From the NCBI GenBank assembly GCA_023434205.1, contig JAEYTB010000218.1, forward strand, positions 1 to 44,712: DNA of 44,712 nucleotides, in the 5' to 3' direction. This document shows, piece by piece, positions 34,094-41,400 of the stretch (positions are counted from its first letter, which is position 1; each line of letters starts with the position of its first letter). The notes below the pieces were generated by a model, which did not search any database, had not been told where the DNA came from, and was given only the letters and a program-made list of their open reading frames with translations. The position numbers and the translations under genes were made by a program. Source of the DNA: Planctomycetota bacterium (GTDB lineage: Bacteria; Planctomycetota; Phycisphaerae; Phycisphaerales; UBA1924).

Positions 34094-35310
34094 TCGTCGT
34101 CGGGCATCATGTCGAACCAGGGGTTCGCGCCCCTGTCGTTCTGCGGCGGCGGCGTCACCTTGACCCGCTGCTCCTCGGTGAGCAGCGCTTCCAGCCGCTC
34201 CTTCGTGCGGGCCTCCAGTTCCTTGCGGGCCTGGCGGGCGTCGTTGACGTCCTTGTTGAGGTCGGTGCGGGTCCCCTGGATGGAGGCCATCATCACCGCC
34301 AGGGCGCCCCCGCCCTTGTCGTCGCGCTCTTCCATCGCCCTCGCCCACCGCTCGTTGGCCGCGTCCAGCTCGCGCAGCAGCGACTCCTTGATCGACGCGA
34401 CCTCCGTCCGCTTGGCCGCGTCCAGCTCCGTCAGCTTCTCCGTGTTCTCGATCATCGTCAGGACCGGAACCTTGCGGTAGATCCTCGGGAACGCCCGCGC
34501 CCTGAACTCCTCGTCAAAGCGGGCCCGCGAGGGCTCGTCCATCAGCATCCCCAGCTTGCGGGCGTACTCCTTGTTGGTCTCCCGCATGTCCTTCGCGATC
34601 GGGTAATACTCCTTGAAGATGTTCTCCCACCGCGCCATGTCCATCATGTTCGCGTTGGTGTCGTACATCTTCTCCTCGACCTCTTTCTGCAGGCGGTCGT
34701 ACGCCAGCAGGTGCTTGTCCATGTCCTGCTCGTACCGCTCCAGCGTCGTCGCGAACTCCGCGTTGTCCGCCGGAACCGCCCGCACCCGCTCCACCACCCG
34801 CGTCAGGTCCACCGCCGAGCCGCTCACCATCGCCATCCGCATGTGCTTGTCGCGCCGGCGGTGCTGCTCCACCCGGTGCCAACGGGCGAGCTGCTCATCC
34901 GTCAGGGCCAGCTTCAGGTCCCCCATGAACGCCTTCTCGAGCTGCTCGTTCTTCTCGCCGAACGCCTTCGCAAACTTCACCGCGTCCCGCTGCATCGCCG
35001 CGATGTCCGCCGTGTCCGCAAACTTCTCCTGCAGCGACCGCATGTCCGTCTGCATCTTCTGGACCGCCGCCTCGTGGTCCTTGCGGTAGCCCTCGTACAG
35101 GTTGGTCAGGACCTCCTTCTGGTCCTTGTCCAGCATCAGGATCTTGGTGAACTCGTCCACGCTGCGCCGCGAAATGACCCCCGTCATCCCCGGCCCCATG
35201 CCCCCCATCCCCATCTGGGCCTGCGCGGGCGCGGCGGTCACCAGAACCACCGCCCCCACCGCGAGGGTGCAGGCAAGGCGGGCCAGTCGTGCTGTAAAGC
35301 GGCGGATCAT
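34090..35310 (-). CDS. Periplasmic LTxxQ-motif protein, paralogue 1, first gene of the T2SS operon
   Basis: 406 aa from an ATG at 35310 with AAGGAG seven bases upstream. A signal peptide ends near AAPAQA. The rest is almost all helical and charged. It carries Spy/CpxP-like motifs (LALTDEQ at about 135, LTEEQ near the C-terminus) and the block WHRVEQHRRR at about 144-153 followed by GSAVDL. Further on come NKEYARKL and AFPRIYRKVPVL at about 273-284. These blocks recur in the two paralogues at 35443 and 36835. Its stop overlaps gspE (ATGA), so it belongs to the secretion operon. A chaperone or assembly role in the periplasm is an inference from the Spy/CpxP-like motif; no function is known to me. 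Confidence 0.88.
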   Translation of the reverse strand: MIRRFTARLARLACTLAVGAVVLVTAAPAQAQMGMGGMGPGMTGVISRRSVDEFTKILMLDKDQKEVLTNLYEGYRKDHEAAVQKMQTDMRSLQEKFADTADIAAMQRDAVKFAKAFGEKNEQLEKAFMGDLKLALTDEQLARWHRVEQHRRRDKHMRMAMVSGSAVDLTRVVERVRAVPADNAEFATTLERYEQDMDKHLLAYDRLQKEVEEKMYDTNANMMDMARWENIFKEYYPIAKDMRETNKEYARKLGMLMDEPSRARFDEEFRARAFPRIYRKVPVLTMIENTEKLTELDAAKRTEVASIKESLLRELDAANERWARAMEERDDKGGGALAVMMASIQGTRTDLNKDVNDARQARKELEARTKERLEALLTEEQRVKVTPPPQNDRGANPWFDMMPDDE

Positions 35311-35317
35311 CGGCGTT

Positions 35318-35379
35318 CTCCTTGTGGAGCGAGCCCCCGGCTCGCCCTCCAGTATAAACGAAGCGTCGCCCGCCCTGTT
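35318..35379 (-). promoter_or_regulatory. Candidate promoter and hairpin leader of the T2SS operon
   Basis: On the minus strand a good -10 (TATACT, 35356-35351) has only a weak -35 about 17-18 bases upstream. It is followed by a perfect 7-bp hairpin (GCGAGCC-ggg-GGCTCGC, 35345-35329) at the likely 5' end of the mRNA. The Shine-Dalgarno lies in ACAAGGAG (35325-35318), which matches the core of the CsrA-binding consensus ACARGGA. This is the only gap of more than 100 bases in front of the operon. Assignment is by eye. Confidence 0.4.
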
Positions 35380-35416
35380 ACAGACCTCGAACGGTCCCCG
35401 ATCATCCTGCGACCCG

Positions 35417-35439
35417 GGCCACCCTACGCCGGGTGGGCC
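35417..35439 (-). terminator. Hairpin just after the second LTxxQ gene
   Basis: A GC-rich stem of eight base pairs with one bulged base and a 6-base loop (ggccaccc-tacgcc-gggtgggcc) starts four bases past the stop at 35443. No T tract follows. It may mark the 3' end of the mRNA of paralogue 2, which would make paralogue 1 and the T2SS genes a separate transcript. Confidence 0.35.
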
Positions 35440-35442
35440 TGC

Positions 35443-36687
35443 TTACCTGCGGATCATCAGCATGTCCTGCGCAAAATCGACCATCTCAGCCTCACCCTCG
35501 CCGGGCTTGGGCTTGATCGCGGCCTGCTGGGCGTCGCTGAGAGTTGTACGGATTTTCTCCCTCGCCTTCTCATCCAGTTCCCGGCGTGCCTTGCGAGCCT
35601 CCCGCAGCGGCTCGGGCTCGTCCTGCGTCCGCATCACCATCTGCGCCCCGCCCGGCCCCGCAATCATGCCCGCACCCGCCCCGGTCTTGTCCGCATCCGC
35701 GATCGCCGCGGCCCACGCGTCATTCACCGGACGCGAGTCACGCTCGTACGCCGCCTTCAGCTCCGTCAGCGCCGCCCGCTGCTCGCCCGTCAGGTCCGTC
35801 AGCGTCAGTGCCTTGTCGATGTCCCGCACGATCGGCGACTTCCGGTACACCTGCGGGAAGGTCGCCTCCCGCACCGCCCGCCTGAACGCCGCCTGGTAGG
35901 TCTCGGGCAGCACCGCCTCGATCCGCCGCGCGAACCGCTCGTTCACACCCTTGATCCGCAGCCCCGCATCGCGCGCGTCCGCCATCGACTTGCGCAGCGC
36001 CTCCATATCCGTCGGCTCGCCGGGCTTGAACACCGGCGCACCAGACCGCAGCTGCTGCCTCGCCTTGATCTGCCCATCCATATCGGTCTCGTACTCGTCC
36101 AGCGAGGGGCTCACCGCCGCGAACGCGTCCGCCGGCAGCTTCAGGTTCCGGACGATCTCGATCAGGTCCAGCCCCTCGCCCGCGATGCCGCCCGGCCGCA
36201 GCTCCGTCTCGCGCCGGCGCATCCGCTCGACCCTCACCCAGTTGGCCTCCTGCGTAGCGTCACTGCACAGCATCCGCAGGTCGTCAAACAGCGTCTTCTC
36301 GAGCTTGCGGGTCTTCTCGCCGAACTCCTTGCCGATCGCCGGGAACTTCTCGACAAACACGGAGTGGTCCCCGCTGTCCTGTGCGCTGCGGTTGATCTCC
36401 TCGATCGCCTGGCCGCGGGCCTTCTGAACCTCCTTGTAAGCGGCCATGTACCCCTCGTGGATCGCCAGCGCCGAGTCCCGCTGGTCGGTGCTGAACCCCA
36501 GCAGCTCGGCGTACCGCTCGATGCTGCGGCGCTGAACCGCCCCGACCCCGCCCCCGACACCCTCGCTCATCGTGACCATGACGCGCTCGGCACGCTGCGC
36601 CCGGGCCTCGCCCGCGCTCGCCGCAAGCACGCCCGCCGCGATGATGACCGAACCGCCGACCCCGCACAGCACGCGCTCGAAGCTCAT
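35443..36687 (-). CDS. Periplasmic LTxxQ-motif protein, paralogue 2
   Basis: 414 aa from an ATG at 36687 with GGGAGAA five bases upstream; a longer frame to 36759 lacks support. A signal peptide ends near AGEARA. The same blocks as in the neighbours appear in order: RRSIERYAELLGFSTDQRDS with HEGY, then WVRVERMRRRETE, GEGLDLIEIV, NERFARRIEAVL, ATFPQVYRKSPIV and LTGEQRAAL, and near the end LSDAQQAAI. It is helical, charged and probably periplasmic. The gaps on both sides (132 and 147 bases) suggest its own transcript. It has no named function. Confidence 0.85.
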   Translation of the reverse strand: MSFERVLCGVGGSVIIAAGVLAASAGEARAQRAERVMVTMSEGVGGGVGAVQRRSIERYAELLGFSTDQRDSALAIHEGYMAAYKEVQKARGQAIEEINRSAQDSGDHSVFVEKFPAIGKEFGEKTRKLEKTLFDDLRMLCSDATQEANWVRVERMRRRETELRPGGIAGEGLDLIEIVRNLKLPADAFAAVSPSLDEYETDMDGQIKARQQLRSGAPVFKPGEPTDMEALRKSMADARDAGLRIKGVNERFARRIEAVLPETYQAAFRRAVREATFPQVYRKSPIVRDIDKALTLTDLTGEQRAALTELKAAYERDSRPVNDAWAAAIADADKTGAGAGMIAGPGGAQMVMRTQDEPEPLREARKARRELDEKAREKIRTTLSDAQQAAIKPKPGEGEAEMVDFAQDMLMIRR

Positions 36688-36834
36688 GGTTGTTCTCCCG
36701 GGTGAATTGGCGCACAGAACCGCGCGCCCTGCCGACCCGGGGAGATGCGCCGCCCACAAGCTTCCGTCGCGGTGCTCAACGACTGCTCCTGCAGCTACCT
36801 ACCGCCCCGCCCCCTCCCCGGTGGCGGTCAATCC

Positions 36835-38103
36835 TCAGTTCTCCTCATCACGCCCGCGCCGCCGGTCCCCGCCCCGGCGATCCTCCTCCTCCGGCCGCGG
36901 CAGCTTGGCCGCCTGCTCCGCCGTCAGGACTTTCCGCAGGGCCTCCGCCGTCGTGCGGCTCAACTCCCGCTTCTCCCGCCGGAGCTGCCCCGCCTCCGAC
37001 TCCTCGCCCTGCCCGCGCCCCCGCATCATGTTCCCGATGTTAAAGCTCATCTCCTGAGCCTCGATCGCCGCCGCGAGCTTGTCATTGATCGCAGCGGTCG
37101 CCTTGTCGTGGCTGGCCCGCAGCGCCTCCACCCGCTCCTTCTGCTCCGGCGTCAGGTCCCGCAGCTTGGCCGCAACCTCGATCTGGTCACTCACCTGCGC
37201 CGGCCGGTACACATCCGGGAAGCTCGCCCGCTTGAACCCCGCCGCGAACGCGCTCCGCTGCTCGTCCGTCAGGGCGTTCTCGATCTGGCGGGCGTACTTG
37301 CGGTTCACGTCCCGCACCTTCACCGTCAGCTCGCGACCCTCCTCGATCAGCTTCTGGATCGCCTCAAAGTCCCCCTCCCGCCGCAGCTCGCCCATCCGGG
37401 AAAACTGCTTCTCCTGCCAGTCATTCCGGCGGATCAGCTCGCGGTCGAGCTCCACCTCGTACTGCTCCAGGATCGGCCGCACCGCCCCCGCGTCCACCTT
37501 CGTCTCTTCCACCAGGTTCACCAGGTCCACCCGCTCCCCGCTGATGAACCCGCGCCGCATCGACGACTCCCGCCGCTGCATGCGCTCAACCGTCGGCCAC
37601 TTCTGAGCCTGCTCGGGCGTCAGGACCGACTGCACATCCTGCGCGAACGTCTCGTCCTGCTTGCGGCGCGCGTCGCGAGTCTCGCGGATCGCCGTCTGCA
37701 TCTTCTCCATCAGGCCCTCGCGGTCCTCGCTCTCCCGCATCTCCTGGCCCAGCGTCCGCATCGTCTCGCGACCCTTCTCCGTGGTCGCCCGCGCCTGCTC
37801 CGCGTAGCCCTCGTGGAGCATCTTGATCGTCGCCTTCTGGTCCGCGGTCAGCCCCAGCACCTCCGCGTACTTCTCGACCTGCCGGGTCGTGACAGGGGCC
37901 GTCATGTCCCCGACCATCCCGCCCATTCGGCCCCCGCCCCAGTTCCCGGGCCCCCCGCGGTCGTTCTCCTGCCGCGGCTGACGATTCTCCGGCTGCCGCT
38001 GGGCCTGCTGACGCCCCTGCCCCAGGGCCGTCCCCGCCGTCGCCACCAGCAGCGCAACGCCCAGAACCACGGAGGAAGTACGCCGCAAACTCTTGCCATT
38101 CAT
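36835..38103 (-). CDS. Periplasmic LTxxQ-motif protein, paralogue 3
   Basis: 422 aa from an ATG at 38103 preceded by GAGGAG. A signal peptide ends near AGTALG, followed by a Gln/Arg/Gly-rich segment. It has the clearest Spy/CpxP-like motifs: LGLTADQ, SVLTPEQAQKW, NALTDEQRSAF, LRDLTPEQKERV and VLTAEQAAKL. Shared family blocks are WPTVERMQRRESSMRRGF, GERVDLVNLV, NRKYARQIENAL and SFPDVYRPAQV. The C-terminus is very acidic/basic (EEEDRRGGDRRRGRDEEN). Known Spy and CpxP proteins are only about 160 aa with two such motifs, so this is at most a distant, enlarged relative. Confidence 0.85.
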   Translation of the reverse strand: MNGKSLRRTSSVVLGVALLVATAGTALGQGRQQAQRQPENRQPRQENDRGGPGNWGGGRMGGMVGDMTAPVTTRQVEKYAEVLGLTADQKATIKMLHEGYAEQARATTEKGRETMRTLGQEMRESEDREGLMEKMQTAIRETRDARRKQDETFAQDVQSVLTPEQAQKWPTVERMQRRESSMRRGFISGERVDLVNLVEETKVDAGAVRPILEQYEVELDRELIRRNDWQEKQFSRMGELRREGDFEAIQKLIEEGRELTVKVRDVNRKYARQIENALTDEQRSAFAAGFKRASFPDVYRPAQVSDQIEVAAKLRDLTPEQKERVEALRASHDKATAAINDKLAAAIEAQEMSFNIGNMMRGRGQGEESEAGQLRREKRELSRTTAEALRKVLTAEQAAKLPRPEEEDRRGGDRRRGRDEEN

Positions 38104-38168
38104 GTCTTTAGCTCCTCAAGCCCGCCCTCGATGGGCCGCGCGAACGCCATGCCATAGCCGACCCCGAG

Positions 38169-38184
38169 CGGGGCCGCAGCCCCG
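38169..38184. other. Small GC hairpin between the JAB-like lipoprotein and paralogue 3
   Basis: Perfect 6-bp inverted repeat (cggggc-cgca-gccccg) in the 128-bp gap at 38104-38231. No T tract is seen. It could be the transcript end of the lipoprotein gene at 38232 or part of the leader of paralogue 3. Confidence 0.3.
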
Positions 38185-38231
38185 GCTCAACGCCGCCCTC
38201 CCATCCCGTATTGCCCGATCTCCGCGCTTTG

Positions 38232-39803
38232 TCACCGCGGCCCCACCCCGCGCTTCATCCCCGAGTCCGTCTCCACCGGCGGGGGCACGACCTCCCCGAG
38301 GTCAATGACCGCCCCGTCCGGCTGGTAGTAGTCCACATTCAGCCTCCCCCCGGAGCCCACACTCGTGAACACCACGCACGCCCGCCCCGACCGTGCCGCG
38401 TAGGCCAGGTCCCCCGGGCTCGGACCCGCGTACTCCCCGTTCCGCTCCCGCTGCACGTGCAGGTGGTAATGCGCCAGCGCGAGGTCGCTCGCCGCGATCA
38501 TGTCCTCAGAGGCCACAAACCGCTGGTCGCCCTGCCGCTGCCCCGGCCGAGGCGGGTAGAGCACCGCCACCCACTCCTCCCTCACCACCTCCCCCAGGCC
38601 CAGGTTCTTCCGCAGCAACGCCCCGCCATACTCCGTGGTCGTGTCCCGCCTGTCCAGCACCGCCTGCGAGGCCACGGCACGCACCACCGTCGGCTGCCGC
38701 ACCACCTCATCAATCACCAGCACCGTCAGCAGGTCCGCCCACGACAGCTTGGGCCCCCAGTGCTCCAGCCGCTCCCGCACCCGGTACTGCCCGCTCTCGA
38801 TCTCCCGCTGGTGCATCGTCCGCCCCTTCAGGCGGTCGCGCAGCGTGGCGAGCAGCTCCCCGCGCGAGGCCCCCAGCCACTCCGGGCGAGTCGCCGCGGC
38901 CCACCGCACCACCTCCGCGTGCCGCACGTGCAGCAGGCCAACATCCGGCAGAGCCTGGACCGCCCGGCTCGCCTGCTCCCACCACACCGCGTTCGCCGGC
39001 TTCTTGGGATCGAGCAAGCTCCCCACCCAGCGAAGTTCCTCCCCCGTCAGCGGCATCGCCCGCAGGTCCCGCACACTCCGCCGGATATGCGCCACCGCGC
39101 CGCCACCGGCCTCGCCCGCATCCTCCGGCAGCGATTCGATCATCCGCACACGCCGCTCCCCGTCCCGGTCCAGCCGCGCCAGCAGGTCCCACGCGTCAAC
39201 CCGCGTCCGCTCCGTCCAATCCACGCCGTACGTCCGCTCCGCCGCGGGCGGGTTCAAAAACGTCTCGAACGCCACCGCCTCAACGTCCTTCCCCCCCGAC
39301 AGCTTGACGATCGCCTCCCGCTCTGGCCGCTCCTCCTCTGTCACGCCGCCGATCCACCCGATCGACTCCACCGACCTCGCATAGCTCCGCACCAGCGACG
39401 GCACCGCATCCGTCCACCCGCGGTCCACGCACACGCGGCACAGGTAAATCAGCACCGCCAGGTTCTTCTCCTTGGCGATCAGCAGCTTGACCATCTCGCG
39501 GCTTTCCGCCTGCACGGTGGGGTCGGGGTCGTCGATGAGCGCACCCAGCGCCGCCATCCGCAGTTGCTGCGGCTCGCTCACCGTCCACACGATGTCCTTC
39601 AGCACCCGCCGCGTCGTCGCCGCCCGCGTCGCGTCCGTCTGCGCCAGCTCCCTCGCCGGCCCCACGGCGTCCGCACGCGCCCGCGCCGACAGCCCGCGGT
39701 TCGCGACATCCAGCAGCGGGTCCCCCCCCTGCTTGCTCGGGGAGCAGCCCGCCACCACCGCCAGCAGCGCGCCGGCGCCCAGACGCGTCATCCATGACTT
39801 CAT
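38232..39803 (-). CDS. Lipoprotein with possible C-terminal JAB/MPN-like domain
   Basis: 523 aa from an ATG at 39803. A lipoprotein signal ends in the lipobox VAGC at about residues 16-19. Residues about 50-130 form helices resembling HEAT repeats (LRMAALGALIDDPDPTVQAE). The middle (about 130-420) is helical with no domain I recognise. The C-terminal 80 residues read AHYHLHVQRERNGEYAGPSPGD, with H445/H447/H449, S462 and D465, then ACVVFTSVGSGGRLNVDYY and GAVIDLGEV. The His-x-His then Ser-x-x-Asp order followed by these strands resembles JAB/MPN metallopeptidases and DUF4329 domains. The catalytic glutamate was not assigned. It diverges from the NifU-like gene. Confidence 0.8.
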   Translation of the reverse strand: MKSWMTRLGAGALLAVVAGCSPSKQGGDPLLDVANRGLSARARADAVGPARELAQTDATRAATTRRVLKDIVWTVSEPQQLRMAALGALIDDPDPTVQAESREMVKLLIAKEKNLAVLIYLCRVCVDRGWTDAVPSLVRSYARSVESIGWIGGVTEEERPEREAIVKLSGGKDVEAVAFETFLNPPAAERTYGVDWTERTRVDAWDLLARLDRDGERRVRMIESLPEDAGEAGGGAVAHIRRSVRDLRAMPLTGEELRWVGSLLDPKKPANAVWWEQASRAVQALPDVGLLHVRHAEVVRWAAATRPEWLGASRGELLATLRDRLKGRTMHQREIESGQYRVRERLEHWGPKLSWADLLTVLVIDEVVRQPTVVRAVASQAVLDRRDTTTEYGGALLRKNLGLGEVVREEWVAVLYPPRPGQRQGDQRFVASEDMIAASDLALAHYHLHVQRERNGEYAGPSPGDLAYAARSGRACVVFTSVGSGGRLNVDYYQPDGAVIDLGEVVPPPVETDSGMKRGVGPR

Positions 39804-39886
39804 GCCGCGAGTGTAACTCCGCCGCCCCCCACCGTCAGACCCCGCCGCCCGTGCCCTTCGGCGTTGTCCCACCTACCATCCTCCCG

Positions 39887-40147
39887 ATGCCCCAGACCAC
39901 CCCATCGCCCGCCCAACCGCCCCTCCGCGAGCGGGTCTCACGGGTGCTCAACCTCATCCGCCCCGCGGTGCAGTCCGACGGCGGAGACCTGGAACTCGTC
40001 GACATCACCCCCGAGGGCGTCGTCCAGATCCGCCTCCACGGGGCCTGCGTCGGGTGCCCGTCCAGCACCATGACCCTCCAGGTCGGGATTGAGCGCAACC
40101 TGAAAGCCCATGTTCCCGAGGTGTCCGGCGTCCGAGCGGTGACCTAA
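39887..40147 (+). CDS. NifU-like C-terminal domain protein (Fe-S scaffold/carrier)
   Basis: 86 aa from an ATG at 39887. It is a single NifU C-terminal domain: VLNLIRPAVQSDGGDLELVD, then GVVQIRLHGACVGCPSSTMT with the cluster-binding C54 and C57 (CVGC). Stand-alone proteins of this size (Nfu type) carry Fe-S clusters to target proteins in the cytoplasm. It is transcribed away from the JAB-like lipoprotein gene; the 83-bp gap between them must hold both promoters, but no clear hexamers are visible. Upstream frame extension is not supported. Confidence 0.92.
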   Translation: MPQTTPSPAQPPLRERVSRVLNLIRPAVQSDGGDLELVDITPEGVVQIRLHGACVGCPSSTMTLQVGIERNLKAHVPEVSGVRAVT

Positions 40148-40264
40148 CCCACGCCGCCCAAGCCACCTACAAAGGGTCTCCCCCTCCTGGCCCCCTCCCA
40201 CCCGGCCGGGTCATCCCGACCCCCAATGTGCTTAATTCTGCTTCCCCCCTCCCGCCCGGCGTGG

Positions 40265-40346
40265 TATAAACCCGGTGGTGGCGGTCGTGGTGACCGTGCG
40301 GGTTGAGCGTCAGGTGGACGGCGACGCCCAGGATGGGAGCACAGCC
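40265..40346 (+). promoter_or_regulatory. csrA leader with candidate -10 and three GGA motifs
   Basis: TATAAA at 40265-40270 is a possible -10 with no good -35. Downstream, GGA occurs at 40316, 40331 and 40336, the last inside the Shine-Dalgarno GGGAG eight bases before the ATG. The segment CAGGATGG resembles part of the CsrA RNA consensus. This fits negative autoregulation as known for csrA in other bacteria. The rest of the 199-bp gap from 40148 holds no gene. Confidence 0.4.
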
Positions 40347-40568
40347 ATGTTGGTGATCACGCGGCGTGAGGGTGAGGAAGTCGTCATCGGCGACCCGAAG
40401 AACCCCATCGGCGTTGTACGCATCGCCTCGGTCAAGGGCGAGCGGGTCCGCATCGCCTTCGACTTCCCCCGCGACGTCCAGATCAATCGGCGCGAAATCG
40501 CCGAGCAGATCGCCGCCGCCGCACCGGAAATCGCCGGCAGCATCAAGCCCGCGGCAGCGAGCGTCTGA
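40347..40568 (+). CDS. csrA: Carbon storage/translation regulator CsrA
   Basis: 73 aa from an ATG at 40347. The N-terminus MLVITRREGEEVVIGD and the core RIAFDFPRDVQINRREIAEQI align with CsrA over its full length. R48 corresponds to the RNA-contacting R44 of Escherichia coli CsrA, but the neighbouring His and Glu are Asn47 and Arg49. A four-residue extension (PKNP) lies in the loop after GD. CsrA dimers bind GGA motifs in mRNA leaders and block or stabilise translation. The upstream in-frame extension to 40275 overlaps the leader. The gene lies 24 bases before ppk2. Confidence 0.93.
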   Translation: MLVITRREGEEVVIGDPKNPIGVVRIASVKGERVRIAFDFPRDVQINRREIAEQIAAAAPEIAGSIKPAAASV

Positions 40569-40592
40569 TGCCCGCCGATAGACCGTAACCCC

Positions 40593-41399
40593 ATGACTTT
40601 CGCCGACCGTCTGCGCGTCCAGCCCGGCAGCACGTGGCGCACCTCCGACACCGCCACCGACGAAACGCTCGGCCTGAGCAAACAGGAGGGCGAGTCCCTC
40701 CACGCCGCGAACGTCGCACGCCTCCCCGACTTCTCCGAGCTGCTCTGGGCCGACAACCGCTACGCCCTGCTCATCGTCCTCCAGGGCATGGACACCGCCG
40801 GCAAGGACGGCACCATCCGGCGGGTTATGTCCGGCATCAACCCGCGCGACTGCCGCGTGACGAACTTCAAGAAGCCCACCGAGGAGGAGCTCGAGCACGA
40901 CTTCCTCTGGCGGGTTCACGCCGCCTGCCCGCGCAAGGGTGAGATCGGCATTTTCAACCGCTCCCACTACGAGGACGTGCTGGTGGTGCGCGTACACAAC
41001 CTCGTTCCAGAGCAGGAGTGGTCCCTCCGCTACGACCACATCAACGAGTTCGAGCGCGTGCTCGCCGAGAACGGCACCCGCATCCTCAAATTCTTCCTCC
41101 ACATCAGCAAGCAGGAGCAGAAGGAACGCCTCGAGGCCCGCCTCGCCGACCCCGTCAAGAACTGGAAGTTCGAGCCCGCCGACCTCGACGAGCGGAAGAA
41201 GTGGGACGATTACCAGCGTGCCTACGAGGCCGCCATCACGCGCTGCAGCACCGACCACGCCCCCTGGCACATCATCCCCGCCGACAAAAAATGGTTCCGC
41301 AACGCGGCGGTCTCCAGCATCCTGGTGGAGACCCTCGAGTCCATGAAGCTGCGGCCGCGCCCGGCCCGCTACGACCTGTCCAAGCTCCGCGTCGTCTGA
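40593..41399 (+). CDS. ppk2: Polyphosphate kinase 2 family protein (polyphosphate:nucleotide phosphotransferase)
   Basis: 268 aa from an ATG at 40593. Walker A is GMDTAGKDGTIR at about 65-76, and Walker B is IFNRSHYEDVLVVRVH at about 120-135. FKKPTEEELEHDFLWRVH forms the lid-adjacent motif. The N-terminal PGSTWRTSDTATDETLGL matches the subgroup described as polyphosphate:nucleotide phosphotransferases, which phosphorylate AMP or ADP from polyphosphate. It is cytoplasmic. No Shine-Dalgarno is obvious, so translation may depend on csrA upstream. Its stop is one base from the stop of the convergent sppA gene. Confidence 0.93.
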   Translation: MTFADRLRVQPGSTWRTSDTATDETLGLSKQEGESLHAANVARLPDFSELLWADNRYALLIVLQGMDTAGKDGTIRRVMSGINPRDCRVTNFKKPTEEELEHDFLWRVHAACPRKGEIGIFNRSHYEDVLVVRVHNLVPEQEWSLRYDHINEFERVLAENGTRILKFFLHISKQEQKERLEARLADPVKNWKFEPADLDERKKWDDYQRAYEAAITRCSTDHAPWHIIPADKKWFRNAAVSSILVETLESMKLRPRPARYDLSKLRVV

Positions 41400-41400
41400 A

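Noticed and set aside
40167..41270. 367-codon minus-strand open frame rich in Val, Gly and Leu
   Set aside because: It is antisense to csrA and ppk2, both of which carry strong family signatures on the plus strand.
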